A stretch of 64,000 nucleotides of DNA from DT-110 sp030148525 (lineage in GTDB: Bacteria > Bacteroidota > Bacteroidia > Chitinophagales > Saprospiraceae): assembly GCA_965227445.1 (NCBI GenBank), contig OZ245751.1, positions 1,612,001 through 1,676,000 of the forward strand, read 5' to 3'. A program made the translations under genes and the position numbers. The notes under the pieces are model-generated. The model made no database searches, was not told the origin of the DNA, and saw only the letters and a program-made list of their open reading frames with translations. This document shows, piece by piece, positions 26,782-36,661 of this stretch; positions within the stretch are counted from its first letter, which is position 1; every line of letters starts with the position of its first letter.

Positions 26782-27912
26782 TCAATCCAATCCAAAATAC
26801 GTCATGCCTTTCAGGGCAATGTTGCTCTGATCAAACAGGGTGGCATTATCCCAGTGTGATCCCTGGGCCCATTGGGTACGACAACTGGTCGATACCCAGG
26901 CCGGTTCCCAATAGATCAGTCCTTCGCCACCCCCCTCGACTATGGCTTTTTCCAGGGCAACAAGATAGTCGTACTGCCCGTCGGGAGTTGCTGGAAAGCC
27001 ATTTATCAGGGCATCACTCCCCATAATGTTATTGGCAGCGTCGGCATTGTCGAGGGTGAAGGGGTAGGCGGTTTCCACCACCATCAGCCTTTTGTCGTAG
27101 GTGTCAGTGAGCATTGCAATGGCACCAGGGAGATTTTCGAGCTTGTAATCCGACCAGAGCGGATAATAGGAAATGGCGATCCAATCGTAATCGACGATTC
27201 CATTTTCGGTGGCTTCCCGAAACCACCACAAGGCATTCTCGGGCTGAGCAATGTGGAGCATGAGTTCGATATCCGTATTTTCTTCATCCGCTACATCCCT
27301 CACCGCCCGGAGACCGCGGTTGATGAGGTTGGCGTTTCGGGGCCAATTCAGACTATAACTCTGATTTGGATCCTGCAGGATCTCCGCGTTGGTTTCGTTA
27401 CCTACCTGCACGTATTCGGGCAGCAGATCATCGTTGGCGAGATCGGTCAATACTTTATAAGTGTAATTGTAGACCGAATCACCCAGTGCCTGCGTATTGT
27501 CAACTACCGGCAACCAGGCTTCGGGCACATGCTGCCGGCCCGGATCAGCCCAGTCGTCCGAATAGTGGAAGTCGAGCAGGATATTCATGCCCTGGGCTTT
27601 GGCGCGGGCAATTGCCAGCTTAACATCGGCGTAATCGGAGTAATCGGTCCAGTCCGGATTATGCCAGATACGGAACCGGGCCAGGTCCGTCCCGGCTTCT
27701 CCGAATTGCACGTAGGGATCTTCCGCCTGCCCATCGGCATTGTAGTAAATGGCACCGCAGTCCAGCATTTCATTGACATAGCTTAGATCAGCTCCACGGA
27801 TAAAATCCGTTTCATTGGGGCTGGGCTCTGATGGTTCCCGGTCAGTCATGCCTTGCTCACTATTGAGTTCGCAGGCTGCGGTCAGCAGGGCCAGGATTAG
27901 CAGTATATTCAT
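26782..27912 (-). CDS. Arabinogalactan endo-beta-1,4-galactanase (GH53), lipoprotein
   Basis: Cuts beta-1,4-galactan, the side chain of pectic type I arabinogalactan. 376 residues from ATG 27912 (a second ATG at 27927 adds five residues). Lipoprotein signal LILALLTAACELN places it on the cell envelope, probably the surface. GH53 barrel: FIRGADLSYVNEMLDCGA, DLARFRIWHNP, LLDFHYSDDWADPGRQ, acid/base Glu in YVQVGNETNAEIL and nucleophile Glu in LMVVETAYPFTL. Next to SusCDE and GH2. The word TTTTGCGAAAGC (27912-27923) overlaps the start region. Confidence 0.95.
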   Translation of the reverse strand: MNILLILALLTAACELNSEQGMTDREPSEPSPNETDFIRGADLSYVNEMLDCGAIYYNADGQAEDPYVQFGEAGTDLARFRIWHNPDWTDYSDYADVKLAIARAKAQGMNILLDFHYSDDWADPGRQHVPEAWLPVVDNTQALGDSVYNYTYKVLTDLANDDLLPEYVQVGNETNAEILQDPNQSYSLNWPRNANLINRGLRAVRDVADEENTDIELMLHIAQPENALWWFREATENGIVDYDWIAISYYPLWSDYKLENLPGAIAMLTDTYDKRLMVVETAYPFTLDNADAANNIMGSDALINGFPATPDGQYDYLVALEKAIVEGGGEGLIYWEPAWVSTSCRTQWAQGSHWDNATLFDQSNIALKGMTYFGLD

Positions 27913-27975
27913 TTTGCGAAAGCACATAGTTTTGATTTTTTCTATATAACGGTCGGGCCAATGCAGTGCATTAGC

Positions 27976-28016
27976 AAAAAAAAACGAAGAGCATTCCGGG
28001 TGTGGAACGCTCTTCG
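27976..28016 (-). terminator. Rho-independent terminator after susE
   Basis: Minus-strand stem with 13-base arms (28004-28016 with 27985-27997, one A-C mismatch; CGAAGAGC / GCTCTTCG outer part) followed by nine T. It sits between the susE-like gene and the GH53 gene, so susCDE may form one transcript and GH53 another or a read-through product. Confidence 0.85.
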
Positions 28017-28053
28017 CATTGTTTATCCAAAAACAGTACTGTAGCGTTCCCGC

Positions 28054-29202
28054 TTACTGTTCCATGGTGATTGTCTGGGCGTTGTTGTCGAGCGTAATGG
28101 TGTAGGTACCGGGAGTACCTACGAACTGGAAGTTGCTGTCACCATCCATGGCGTTCTCCAACAGATCGCTGATGTCGTACCCTTCGCCTTCGTAGTAGGG
28201 GTAGTTCAGGCCGGATCCCCAGTCACCTTCCACGGTAAAGAAGCGGAAAGCATCATTGACGAACTCTATGGTTGCCTGGTACACGTTGGGGCTAATCTCC
28301 ACCGCTTCGGTGGGGGCATCCCATGACCATCCGCCGGGTGTGGCACCACCTACCAGCCAGAAGCTGCTGGACGGAGTCAGTGTGATGGTTTTGTTTACAT
28401 CATCCACCACCACCGTATAAATGCCCGGCTCACCAATGAAGCGGAAGTTGCTGTCGCCGTCCTGGGCATTTTCCAACAGTGGATCAATGGTATAGCCCTC
28501 GCCTTCGTAGTAGGGATAGTTCAGGCCGGATCCCCAGTCACCTTCCACGGTAAAGAAGCGGAAGGCATCATTGGCAAGCCGCATTTTGGCGGTGAACACA
28601 TCGTTTTCACATTCAAAAACGATGGGTGATCCCCAATTCCAGCCGGCATCCGGAGCACCGGCACCTACAACGAAGATCGGATCACATGCGCCACCCGTCG
28701 GAGCTTGTTCAACCCAAACGATGGACAGGGAGGTGGGATCGGAGAAGGCTTCGGTGTTATTGCCGGTACCCGAGCCCGCATAGGCCCGCAAACGAAAGTG
28801 TACCTGACCTGTGTTATTAGGATTGCCCGCCTCATCGGTAGTAGCCGGATCGTCGTCCAGACCCAGGTCTTCCGCGTAGTCGATCAGGTCGCCGACTGTC
28901 ACCGCGAGGTTAGTGCCATTGGTGGAGCCCACGACATCGAATTCGGAGAAATCCGATGACAAAGAGGCATGCAAATCGTAAGTGATATTTACCGGAGCAC
29001 CAAAATCAGCTGGTTCCCAGACAAAGCGCTCGGCAATGTTGTCTTCGGTATCTTCTGATAAGAAATACTCGGTAGAGAATGAATTGACAAATTCTACGCC
29101 ATCGGGCGTAGTGGCAATAAATGTGAGCTCGTTTTCTTCCTCACAAGCAGTGAAGATAAAGATGGAGCAGATTGCCCAGGCTAGAAATAATACCTTTTTC
29201 AT
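28054..29202 (-). CDS. SusE/SusF-like outer-membrane glycan-binding lipoprotein with duplicated domain
   Basis: About 382 residues from ATG 29202, lipoprotein signal SIFIFTACEEEN. N-terminal SusE-type domain (about 25-180) followed by two C-terminal starch-binding-like modules of about 105 residues. These share GDWGSGLNYPYYEGEGY and AFRFFTVEGDWG almost unchanged, and at DNA level 28185-28258 and 28500-28573 are nearly identical. The protein is expected on the cell surface with SusC and SusD, holding galactan or galacto-oligosaccharides. It lies 53 bases after susD. Confidence 0.85.
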   Translation of the reverse strand: MKKVLFLAWAICSIFIFTACEEENELTFIATTPDGVEFVNSFSTEYFLSEDTEDNIAERFVWEPADFGAPVNITYDLHASLSSDFSEFDVVGSTNGTNLAVTVGDLIDYAEDLGLDDDPATTDEAGNPNNTGQVHFRLRAYAGSGTGNNTEAFSDPTSLSIVWVEQAPTGGACDPIFVVGAGAPDAGWNWGSPIVFECENDVFTAKMRLANDAFRFFTVEGDWGSGLNYPYYEGEGYTIDPLLENAQDGDSNFRFIGEPGIYTVVVDDVNKTITLTPSSSFWLVGGATPGGWSWDAPTEAVEISPNVYQATIEFVNDAFRFFTVEGDWGSGLNYPYYEGEGYDISDLLENAMDGDSNFQFVGTPGTYTITLDNNAQTITMEQ

Positions 29203-29255
29203 TATTAAGCCGTATTTCAAGATTTTTTAATCAAAATAGTTCGACGCTGATAGGC

Positions 29256-30851
29256 TTAATAGCCTTCGTTTTGCGTCAGATTTGGGTTAGCTGCTACGCT
29301 CTCGGTAGGCAGTGGATATACTTTGCGAAATTCTGGAATAGAGATACCGTTCAGGGCGTTCCCCTTCCAGTTCCAGTTGTATTGATTACCCGTGAATTGT
29401 CCGTAACGGACCAGGTCCTGGCGACGGTGTGATTCCCAGTGGAGTTCAACCAGGCGCTCATCCAGGATGAGATCGAGGGTCAGTTCACTTTCGGAAATCC
29501 TAATGGGGTTGTTGGCGCGCTCCCTCAGATCGTTAACGTACTGGGTAGCCTGTGCCAGAGAACCTCCGCCGCCCCGTAGGTGCGCTTCGGCATACATCAG
29601 GTAGACATCAGCTAACCGGAACATGGGGAAATCCGTGTCGACAATCTCCCGGGCAGCACCCAGGCTGCCATCAGCCCGGCGGTTCGACCATTTCTGGATG
29701 ATGTACCCGGTAGTTTGGTCGGAGATATTCACCACGTCAATGGTGCGTTCTTCGGTGATCAGCGTGTTGCGGTCATCCTGATCGTAATTACCATTCAGGA
29801 ATGTCTCGGAAAACTGGCGGGTAACTCGCAGGGCACCACCCCAGCCACCGGAGTTGACGCCGAAGTCCTCTCCGTTTGCTTCCTGTGATCCTACCTGTCC
29901 GTTGATCATCAAGGTTGTAGGACCGTAATTCTGAGTAACGATACCATCGGAGATAATGGGGAAGATAATTTCCGGGGTAGCATTATTCTCATTATTATCG
30001 GCCTTGAACAGGTTCAGGTATTCAGGTGCCAGGCTGTAGCCGCTATTAATGATCTGTTCACAGTAGTCGAGGCAATCGCTATAGCGATCCTGACCTACCC
30101 AGGTTTCGGCATTGAGGTATAATTTGGCAAGCAACATCATGGCTGCACCCTGATCGGCACGGCCATATTCATTTTGGCCGGGAGCGATGAGGTCATCCAT
30201 AACCTCGAGTAACTCGGATTCGACATAGTCGAATAATTCGGCCCGACCGGCCTCAGGGGCCTGGTAGGCTCCTACCGGGTCAGCGTCGGTTACAAAGGCA
30301 GCTTTGCTGAATAAATCCATCATGTGGTAATAGGCCAATGCGCGCAAAAAGCGTGCTTCGGCCCGGTAGGCCACGATGTCTTCGCGCAACTCACCACTAA
30401 CGCCGCGTTCGTCGAGTCTGCCGTTTGCTGTCTGACGCAGATACTCATTGGCAAAAGCTACTTGTGCCATGCCACGACCGTACATACCACGCAGAAGAAC
30501 GTTACCCGCTCCCCAGGTTGACCGTTGGATAGGAGCCAGGCCCGGGTCATTCTCCCAGGTCCAGATGGCTTCGTCGGTGGCCAATACCTGGAGGTTCCAC
30601 AGTCCGCGTCCGTACTGACTGGTACCGGCGTCGATCCCAGCAATATTCGAGGAGCCGGGTCCGCTGGTACCGGTAATACTTAAGTTGGCGTACACACCAG
30701 CTAATCCCTGGCGGTACGAATCTGGCGAAGAGTAAAAATCATCGGCCAGAAAGGCGTTCGGGTCACCAGGGGTCACGTCCAGGTCATTTACACACCCCAC
30801 CAGTAACAGTGCACCGAACAGCGTAATTAAAGAAATTCTTAACCGTATCAT
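29256..30851 (-). CDS. SusD/RagB-like glycan-binding lipoprotein
   Basis: Surface lipoprotein that caps the SusC channel and binds the glycan. 531 residues, signal LLLVGCVNDLDVTP. Helical TPR-like core with AEARFLRALAYYHMMDLF (near 165-182), the hallmark of SusD, and the C-terminal RRQDLVRYGQF ... RKVYPLPTESVAANPNLTQN, the usual SusD ending. Located 18 bases after susC, as in nearly all SusCD pairs. Substrate probably pectic galactan given GH53 and GH2 next door; this is inference. Confidence 0.93.
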   Translation of the reverse strand: MIRLRISLITLFGALLLVGCVNDLDVTPGDPNAFLADDFYSSPDSYRQGLAGVYANLSITGTSGPGSSNIAGIDAGTSQYGRGLWNLQVLATDEAIWTWENDPGLAPIQRSTWGAGNVLLRGMYGRGMAQVAFANEYLRQTANGRLDERGVSGELREDIVAYRAEARFLRALAYYHMMDLFSKAAFVTDADPVGAYQAPEAGRAELFDYVESELLEVMDDLIAPGQNEYGRADQGAAMMLLAKLYLNAETWVGQDRYSDCLDYCEQIINSGYSLAPEYLNLFKADNNENNATPEIIFPIISDGIVTQNYGPTTLMINGQVGSQEANGEDFGVNSGGWGGALRVTRQFSETFLNGNYDQDDRNTLITEERTIDVVNISDQTTGYIIQKWSNRRADGSLGAAREIVDTDFPMFRLADVYLMYAEAHLRGGGGSLAQATQYVNDLRERANNPIRISESELTLDLILDERLVELHWESHRRQDLVRYGQFTGNQYNWNWKGNALNGISIPEFRKVYPLPTESVAANPNLTQNEGY

Positions 30852-30869
30852 CTCAATTCAGTTTTCGGT

Positions 30870-33812
30870 TTAGAAATTCACGTTAGCTCCGAACAGGAAA
30901 GTCCGGGCACGTGGATAAATGGTGTTGTCGATTCCGCTGAAAATCTCCGGATCCAGCCCGCTGTAGTTCGTGATCACGAACGCGTTCTGAACGCCGGCTG
31001 TAATGCGGAGATCAGCACCCGTATTAAAGGCACTCGGGAAGGTGTATCCGACCGTCACGTTATCGAGACGCAGGAACGAACCATTCTCCATCCAGTAATC
31101 AGACAAAAGTACGGTAGCGGTCGTGTTAAAGTTGGATTCTTCCACCGCTGTCGGCAGATTTGACAAAACATTGATGTTTTGGATCAAATCGTACTGAGCA
31201 CGAGAGGATAGTACATTATTATAAATGTAATTTCCAATGCTTGCCCGGAAGTTCATCGACAGGTCGAAATTGTTGTATGAGAAGTTGGTCAGGAATCCAA
31301 GCGTTAATTCCGGCTGATTATTCCGGTACAGGTAGCGGTCATCGTCGTTGATGATATTGTCGCCATTCAGATCCACGTAAGCACCTTCGATGGGGTTGTT
31401 ATCCTCATCGTACACCTGTTTGTACACGAAGTATTTAAAGGGCGCAAAGCCCACCCGGTGGATCTGAATGGTATTACCTACACCACCACCGATCCCTCCG
31501 GTGCGTACATCCTGGCCTAGTGCCAGCTCTTCGATCTTGGTTTTGATAACCGTAGCGTTGAAGTTCACATTCCAGCCCAGGGGACCATTGCGTCGCTCGA
31601 AAATGTCGTAGTTAATGGAGAATTCCAGACCCTGGGAGGTGAAATTACCAATGTTCTGGAAGCCGGAGTTACTAAAGTTGGAACCGTCCGAAATGGCGGC
31701 AAAGGCCAGCAGATCATCTGATTCTTTATAGAAAAACTCAACGGTACCGTTGAGGCGGCTACCCCACAATCCGTAGTCGACACCAACGTTCCAGGTGGTC
31801 GTTTCCTCCCACTTTAATTCTTCATTGCGGAATTGCGGTACTCCGATGGGAATAACCTCATTGCCGAAAGCGTATTGTGAACTTGGCTGACCACGGTTGT
31901 AGCGAGCCAGGTAAACATCACCGGCGCCAATATCCTGCTGGCCGGTTACACCCCAACCTAAGCGAAGTTTCAGGTTCGTCAGTACGTCCGATTCGGGGAA
32001 GAGATCTTCCCGAAGGCGCCAAGCAAAGGCTGCAGCGGGAAAGGTTCCCCACCGATTATCTTCACTGAAACGCGAGGTGGCATCCTGACGCATGGACAGG
32101 GTCAACAAATATTTATCATCGTAGGAAAAGTTCGCCCGGCCGAATAAGCCAACCAATACCAAATCGGTAGCCTGACTGAAAATAGGCTCTGAATCGGGAA
32201 GGTCATTGCGCAATTCACCGGAGCTGAAGCTTTCACTTTCAAAGCGCTGGTAAGAATAACCGGCCGTTGCGTCGAAGCGCAGCTTTTCATTTAGCTGTTT
32301 GTTGTAGGCTAAATAGCCATCGAACAGCACGTTGCGCTGATCGTTGGTGTAGGTCGATTCGGAACCGAGGAACTCCCCGTTGGGCTGGGTCGCACGGCTA
32401 TCCTCATCCACGATTATCCGCCCTTCGGAGGAAGCATCGTCGATACCTACGTTGATGGAGGCTGTCAGCTCGGGAAGGAATGGCAGCGTATAGTCGATCT
32501 TGGCATTACCGTAATAGCGATTCACGGTTGACCGGTCATTGCGTTGCAACAGGGCTGCCACCGGGTTGCCCGGTGCATTTCCTATCAGGTCGCTGCTGTT
32601 CAGCACGCCATCACCATTATCCTGCCAGTATTCGAAGAATCCCCCGAATGGCGAGCTTGGATCGTAAACGGGCTGTGTCGGATCCCAGGTAATGGCGTTA
32701 CCCTCCTGGCCGGAAGCAAAGCGGTTCTGCTCCTGAGCGGCGTTGGCATTGACGGTAACCTTTAAGTTGTCGTCGAGGAATGTAGGATTCAGGTTCAGAG
32801 AGGCAGACCGCCGTTCAAACTCAGAGGTCAGGCGAATTCCGGGCTGGTCGGTCAAACCGAGTGACAGACGAGCAGGTATGGTATTAAACAAGGAACCCTG
32901 GACCGCCAGGTTGTAGTTCTGAAAGGTCGTTTGGCGGTAGATCTCCTGCTGCCAATCAGTATTGGCATCACCCAGTTTATCGACCAGGTCAGGCCGGCGC
33001 TCCTGTACCAGGGTACGGAATTCATCCGCCGAATACACATCGAGGAGATTGTTCTCCGGCAGGGTGTTGATACCGATCTGGGTACTAAAATCGACGTTCA
33101 AATCGGAACCTCCGTCCTTAGTGGTAATAATGATTACCCCGTTAGAAGCCCGTGAACCGTAAATAGCAGTAGCCGAAGCGTCTTTCAATACCGTAAATGA
33201 CTCGATGTCGGCCGGGTTGATGGTCGAGAGTATAGAACGTCCCCCTCCAATGGCATTATTGGAAATCGGCAAGCCGTTGATAACGATAAGCGGATCATTG
33301 GAAGCACTTAAAGAGGAACCACCGCGAATTCGAATGGCAGAACCCGACCCGGGGGCACCACCCGTACTGATGGTTACACCGGCCACCCGTCCGTTGAGCA
33401 GGTTTTCCGGCGTAACGATGTTACCGCGGTTAAAGTCCTTTTCGGAGATAGAAGCTACTGACCCCGTATTGTCCTTAACGGTAGTCGTACCGTAGCCGAT
33501 CACCACTAACTCGGTCAACTCAAAGTTGGCTGTTCGGAGTTGTACGTTCAGCGACATATTTGCTGAAGTGACCGGAAATTCTCGTGTTTCGTATCCCGTA
33601 TACGAGAAGGCCAGTGTGTCACCTGGTGAAGCAGCAATAGAGTAGCTTCCGTCCAGGTCGGTGCTGGTACCTGTACTGGAACCCTTGACCAGAACGTTCG
33701 CCCCGATCAGTGGTTCGGATGTTGATGCGTCGGTAACTATTCCGGTTACATTTTGCGAAAGCAAAAAGCCCGGTACAGCGACCAAACACAGAATCCAAAT
33801 TGTCCTTAGCAT
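30870..33812 (-). CDS. SusC-like TonB-linked outer-membrane receptor
   Basis: Imports oligosaccharides across the outer membrane with SusD. About 980 residues from ATG 33812 (an upstream TTG in frame is unlikely). Signal peptide about 1-20; carboxypeptidase-regulatory-like domain (about 22-95, GIVTDASTSEPLIGANVLVK); plug with ELVVIGYGTTTVKD, IRIRGGSSLSASNDPLIVI and YGSRASNGVIIITTK; then a complete barrel ending RARTFLFGANVNF with terminal Phe. It is intact, in contrast to the broken copy at 7.8-9.1 kb. An inverted repeat lies in its leader at 33873-33893. Confidence 0.95.
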   Translation of the reverse strand: MLRTIWILCLVAVPGFLLSQNVTGIVTDASTSEPLIGANVLVKGSSTGTSTDLDGSYSIAASPGDTLAFSYTGYETREFPVTSANMSLNVQLRTANFELTELVVIGYGTTTVKDNTGSVASISEKDFNRGNIVTPENLLNGRVAGVTISTGGAPGSGSAIRIRGGSSLSASNDPLIVINGLPISNNAIGGGRSILSTINPADIESFTVLKDASATAIYGSRASNGVIIITTKDGGSDLNVDFSTQIGINTLPENNLLDVYSADEFRTLVQERRPDLVDKLGDANTDWQQEIYRQTTFQNYNLAVQGSLFNTIPARLSLGLTDQPGIRLTSEFERRSASLNLNPTFLDDNLKVTVNANAAQEQNRFASGQEGNAITWDPTQPVYDPSSPFGGFFEYWQDNGDGVLNSSDLIGNAPGNPVAALLQRNDRSTVNRYYGNAKIDYTLPFLPELTASINVGIDDASSEGRIIVDEDSRATQPNGEFLGSESTYTNDQRNVLFDGYLAYNKQLNEKLRFDATAGYSYQRFESESFSSGELRNDLPDSEPIFSQATDLVLVGLFGRANFSYDDKYLLTLSMRQDATSRFSEDNRWGTFPAAAFAWRLREDLFPESDVLTNLKLRLGWGVTGQQDIGAGDVYLARYNRGQPSSQYAFGNEVIPIGVPQFRNEELKWEETTTWNVGVDYGLWGSRLNGTVEFFYKESDDLLAFAAISDGSNFSNSGFQNIGNFTSQGLEFSINYDIFERRNGPLGWNVNFNATVIKTKIEELALGQDVRTGGIGGGVGNTIQIHRVGFAPFKYFVYKQVYDEDNNPIEGAYVDLNGDNIINDDDRYLYRNNQPELTLGFLTNFSYNNFDLSMNFRASIGNYIYNNVLSSRAQYDLIQNINVLSNLPTAVEESNFNTTATVLLSDYWMENGSFLRLDNVTVGYTFPSAFNTGADLRITAGVQNAFVITNYSGLDPEIFSGIDNTIYPRARTFLFGANVNF

Positions 33813-33872
33813 GGAAGTTGCATTTGCATGGTTGGAAAAAAAATGTCTAAGTCTATATGAACTAGTGAACAA

Positions 33873-33893
33873 GGCAATCGATATGTGATTGCC
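33873..33893. promoter_or_regulatory. Inverted repeat in the susC leader region
   Basis: GGCAATC (33873-33879), 7-base spacer, GATTGCC (33887-33893), perfect arms, about 60 bases before the susC ATG. Further out, on the minus strand, TATATTTG (33955-33962) fits the -7 consensus TAnnTTTG. The repeat could be an operator or an mRNA leader hairpin. Confidence 0.35.
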
Positions 33894-33996
33894 AAAGGTT
33901 TCTAAGTGAGTCGTTGGTATTCCGAAACAAAAAATGGTCTGATGGTGGGCGGTCCAAATATAGCCAGAATTTCAGAACTCATACATTTATTTGTTA

Positions 33997-36606
33997 TTAC
34001 TCCAGCATGATAAATGTCACTGCTACTCCCTGCCGTTTTTCAGCTTCAGCAGGAGTTATTCCGGGGCCTAATGACCATTGTACTGACTCCACGGAGGATA
34101 GGTCTAAGTTTCCCTCCCGTCGTTCTCCCTCTAGGTAATACGGAAGGAAGGTCGGGTAGGGGCGAGGCATGGTCACCATGGGGACGGGACGTAGATCGGC
34201 AAGTGCGATTTCGTACCGTTCTTTTCCTGGCTCCACCTTCAGAACATATCCGTAAGCAGTACCCTTATCGGTCGTTAATGCGATCTGGCAGTGCACGGGT
34301 TTGTCGTTGAGGGCACGTGCGTGTACGATCAGCTTTTCTCGTTCCCGTAATGTATTCCCGAATGCCTTTAATAAGGGCTTGGTGAAATGGCGGATAGTGA
34401 AATCCCTGGTATTACCTGCTTCCTTCGGAGCGAACGGTATTTGAAATACTTCCTCGAGGTTTACCTCCAGTGATTGTACTCCCGGCAATTCTTCTTCGAC
34501 CAATTGCTGGCCCCGACTCCACCTGGATTGCGACCATTGATAGGCATCGCGCCCGGCTGAGAATAATACGATTGGCTTATCCGCGGGGGTAATGGTCACC
34601 TCGTAGGGGTTGCGTTGGTGAAAGTCCCAATCAAAGGGCGACCCCGCCGCATCGGCCGGAAAGGTTCGCGTACCATGCTCGTGATGCACTACGAGGTAAT
34701 AGTTTAGCGTGCCGGGACGAACCTGATCGGCGGGAATACTCCCCTCATAGGTGAAACCGCCCGTGTGTTTCAGGTCGATCGTAGTACCCTGCCATCGGTC
34801 ACCTATAAATACCTGAACGTTCAGCTTTTTTCGGGGGGAGGTTACCTGTACTTCTATGGGAATATCTTTTCCGGCCGGTGCTGCCCGGACCGGGGTGTGC
34901 GTCAGGTAATCCCGGTCGACCGTGGATTCCGGTCCGGCGAAAGACCGCAAGTGTGGATTGGCTGACTCCCAGTTGCGTAGCACATCAGCTGATGGTGCTT
35001 GTTCAGATACCACGTACACACCGGGTCGCACCCGAAAAGAGCCATCCGAGGTTGTCGTTGTGTACGTATTACCATCGTTGATTGGTGTCAGGGTAAATGA
35101 TTTTCCCACGGATTTCAGATCGATGGTCATGGAGCGATCGTTCCACTGGATGACACCAACTGTTTTATCAAGTGCATTGCGACCAAATGGGTTCTGTACG
35201 GTCAGGGCATCCGGCAAAACCTCCAGGCGCCAGCTATTATCTGAAAGTTTGTCCAGAAAATAGGCACCGGTTCCATCGTAGCGAACGACCGGGGACTGAC
35301 CAACTCCGGCCAGGTGTCGTAGCGCATCCGGTGCCACTGGTTGGTCCCCGGTATCATTCGTATAGTAAAACTTATCGTTGGTGTTTAATTGGGCTAAATC
35401 CTCCTCGTAGCTGACCCTGAAGTCGTCAAAGGTGGTATTATCGGGATAGGAACCGAAGTTCTTATACATAGGGATCCGGTGAAATACTTCCGAGGCGATC
35501 ATCAGGCTCAGCGCCTTGCCGGGGGTGTAGGCCAGGTTCATGTAGTGCGTATTATACTCGGTATTTGCGTAGGCCAGGAAGGTGGGATCGTAGGAAAAGT
35601 GGGTGGCGATTTGTATACCAGCGGTCCGAAAAGAACGGGCCATGGCAGCGTAAGGATAGGTCTTGTTTATATCAGCTGCATCAAACTCATACACCAGCTT
35701 GGCACCACTGTGTTTTTTGATGTCCGCTTCGAAGGGGATGCGGTAGTGGTCAACATTGGGGAGGGCATTGATGGGTAACTCACTTTGGTAGGTGAGTCCG
35801 GTCGGATACCACTGGAAGGTGCCTCCGTCGATACCCCCGGCAAAGTAGTCATTGACAAAATGGACGCTGTGGCTAATGTTGTAAAAAACTGGTTTTTGGT
35901 ATCCGCTTTTTCGAACTGCCCGAACCATTTTGTCTACAAATGCAGTAACAGCTTCGCCTTCTCCACCGTGATGAGGTTCATTACTGATCTCTACGGCTAC
36001 CACGTGGGGATCGTCTTTGTAGGCCACCCCTGTGTAGGGATTGACGTGATTCATGAATTGGGTCAGGTAATTTTCCTGAGCTTTGATCGCTTCGGGATTG
36101 GTCAGGCAATCACTTTTACCGTATTTGTGGGAGAAACCCGGGGTTGGATAATCGGGCTCGGGCCAGCCGTTACCCCAGTAAGCGATTGGGGTTAGTACGT
36201 AGTTGATGTCGTTTTGGGCCAGCTTGTACAGGAGGTAATCAAAGGCGTGCAAGTGCTCGTTGTAGAGCAGGTTCCCCAGTGTGTCACTGATCTCTGTATC
36301 CCAGACGTGGCAGCGGTACAGGTCGAACCCTAGCCGCTTAAAGTGGTAAATATCCTGATCAATGGCCTCCAGGGGGTCGACACCCAGTTTTTTTGCCGAC
36401 CGGAAGGCGTGGGCAAAGGGAACGGTATAATTGACTCCGAATCCGTACACTTCTTCTCCGGATTCCCAGCGCATCACCCCTTGGTCATCTACGGTTACCA
36501 TTCCGGAGGGGGAAGTGCTCTGAGCCAGGGTTTTTACGGGTTTTATGCTTCCGCAAAAAAGCAGTCCCAGCATTAGCTGAGCCGCCACGGCTTGCCTAAG
36601 TTTCAT
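33997..36606 (-). CDS. Clan GH-A glycosidase, possibly GH147/GH5-like beta-galactosidase
   Basis: About 869 residues from ATG 36606 (a GTG at 36627 is also possible), with a signal peptide. N-terminal TIM barrel (about 35-420): YGFGVNYTVPFAHAFR, FDLYRCHVWDTEISDT, acid/base Glu in VVAVEISNEPHHGGEG (near 210) and candidate nucleophile Glu in AKLVYEFDAADI (near 315). The middle and C-terminal parts (about 430-870) are beta-rich and resemble carbohydrate-binding or Ig-like modules (for example IPIEVQVTSPRKKLNVQVF). The galactan locus suggests beta-galactosidase activity, as described for GH147. I cannot place the family firmly from sequence alone. Confidence 0.65.
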   Translation of the reverse strand: MKLRQAVAAQLMLGLLFCGSIKPVKTLAQSTSPSGMVTVDDQGVMRWESGEEVYGFGVNYTVPFAHAFRSAKKLGVDPLEAIDQDIYHFKRLGFDLYRCHVWDTEISDTLGNLLYNEHLHAFDYLLYKLAQNDINYVLTPIAYWGNGWPEPDYPTPGFSHKYGKSDCLTNPEAIKAQENYLTQFMNHVNPYTGVAYKDDPHVVAVEISNEPHHGGEGEAVTAFVDKMVRAVRKSGYQKPVFYNISHSVHFVNDYFAGGIDGGTFQWYPTGLTYQSELPINALPNVDHYRIPFEADIKKHSGAKLVYEFDAADINKTYPYAAMARSFRTAGIQIATHFSYDPTFLAYANTEYNTHYMNLAYTPGKALSLMIASEVFHRIPMYKNFGSYPDNTTFDDFRVSYEEDLAQLNTNDKFYYTNDTGDQPVAPDALRHLAGVGQSPVVRYDGTGAYFLDKLSDNSWRLEVLPDALTVQNPFGRNALDKTVGVIQWNDRSMTIDLKSVGKSFTLTPINDGNTYTTTTSDGSFRVRPGVYVVSEQAPSADVLRNWESANPHLRSFAGPESTVDRDYLTHTPVRAAPAGKDIPIEVQVTSPRKKLNVQVFIGDRWQGTTIDLKHTGGFTYEGSIPADQVRPGTLNYYLVVHHEHGTRTFPADAAGSPFDWDFHQRNPYEVTITPADKPIVLFSAGRDAYQWSQSRWSRGQQLVEEELPGVQSLEVNLEEVFQIPFAPKEAGNTRDFTIRHFTKPLLKAFGNTLREREKLIVHARALNDKPVHCQIALTTDKGTAYGYVLKVEPGKERYEIALADLRPVPMVTMPRPYPTFLPYYLEGERREGNLDLSSVESVQWSLGPGITPAEAEKRQGVAVTFIMLE

Positions 36607-36661
36607 AATCCTTATTTTATCTTTCACTTGTTATAACAGTAGCCAATGTACAAAAAAAGTA

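Noticed and set aside
33983..33991. Third operator of the NUDIX-type regulator before susC (ACATTTATT)
   Set aside because: Only one half-site matches; the opposite arm at the correct distance does not.
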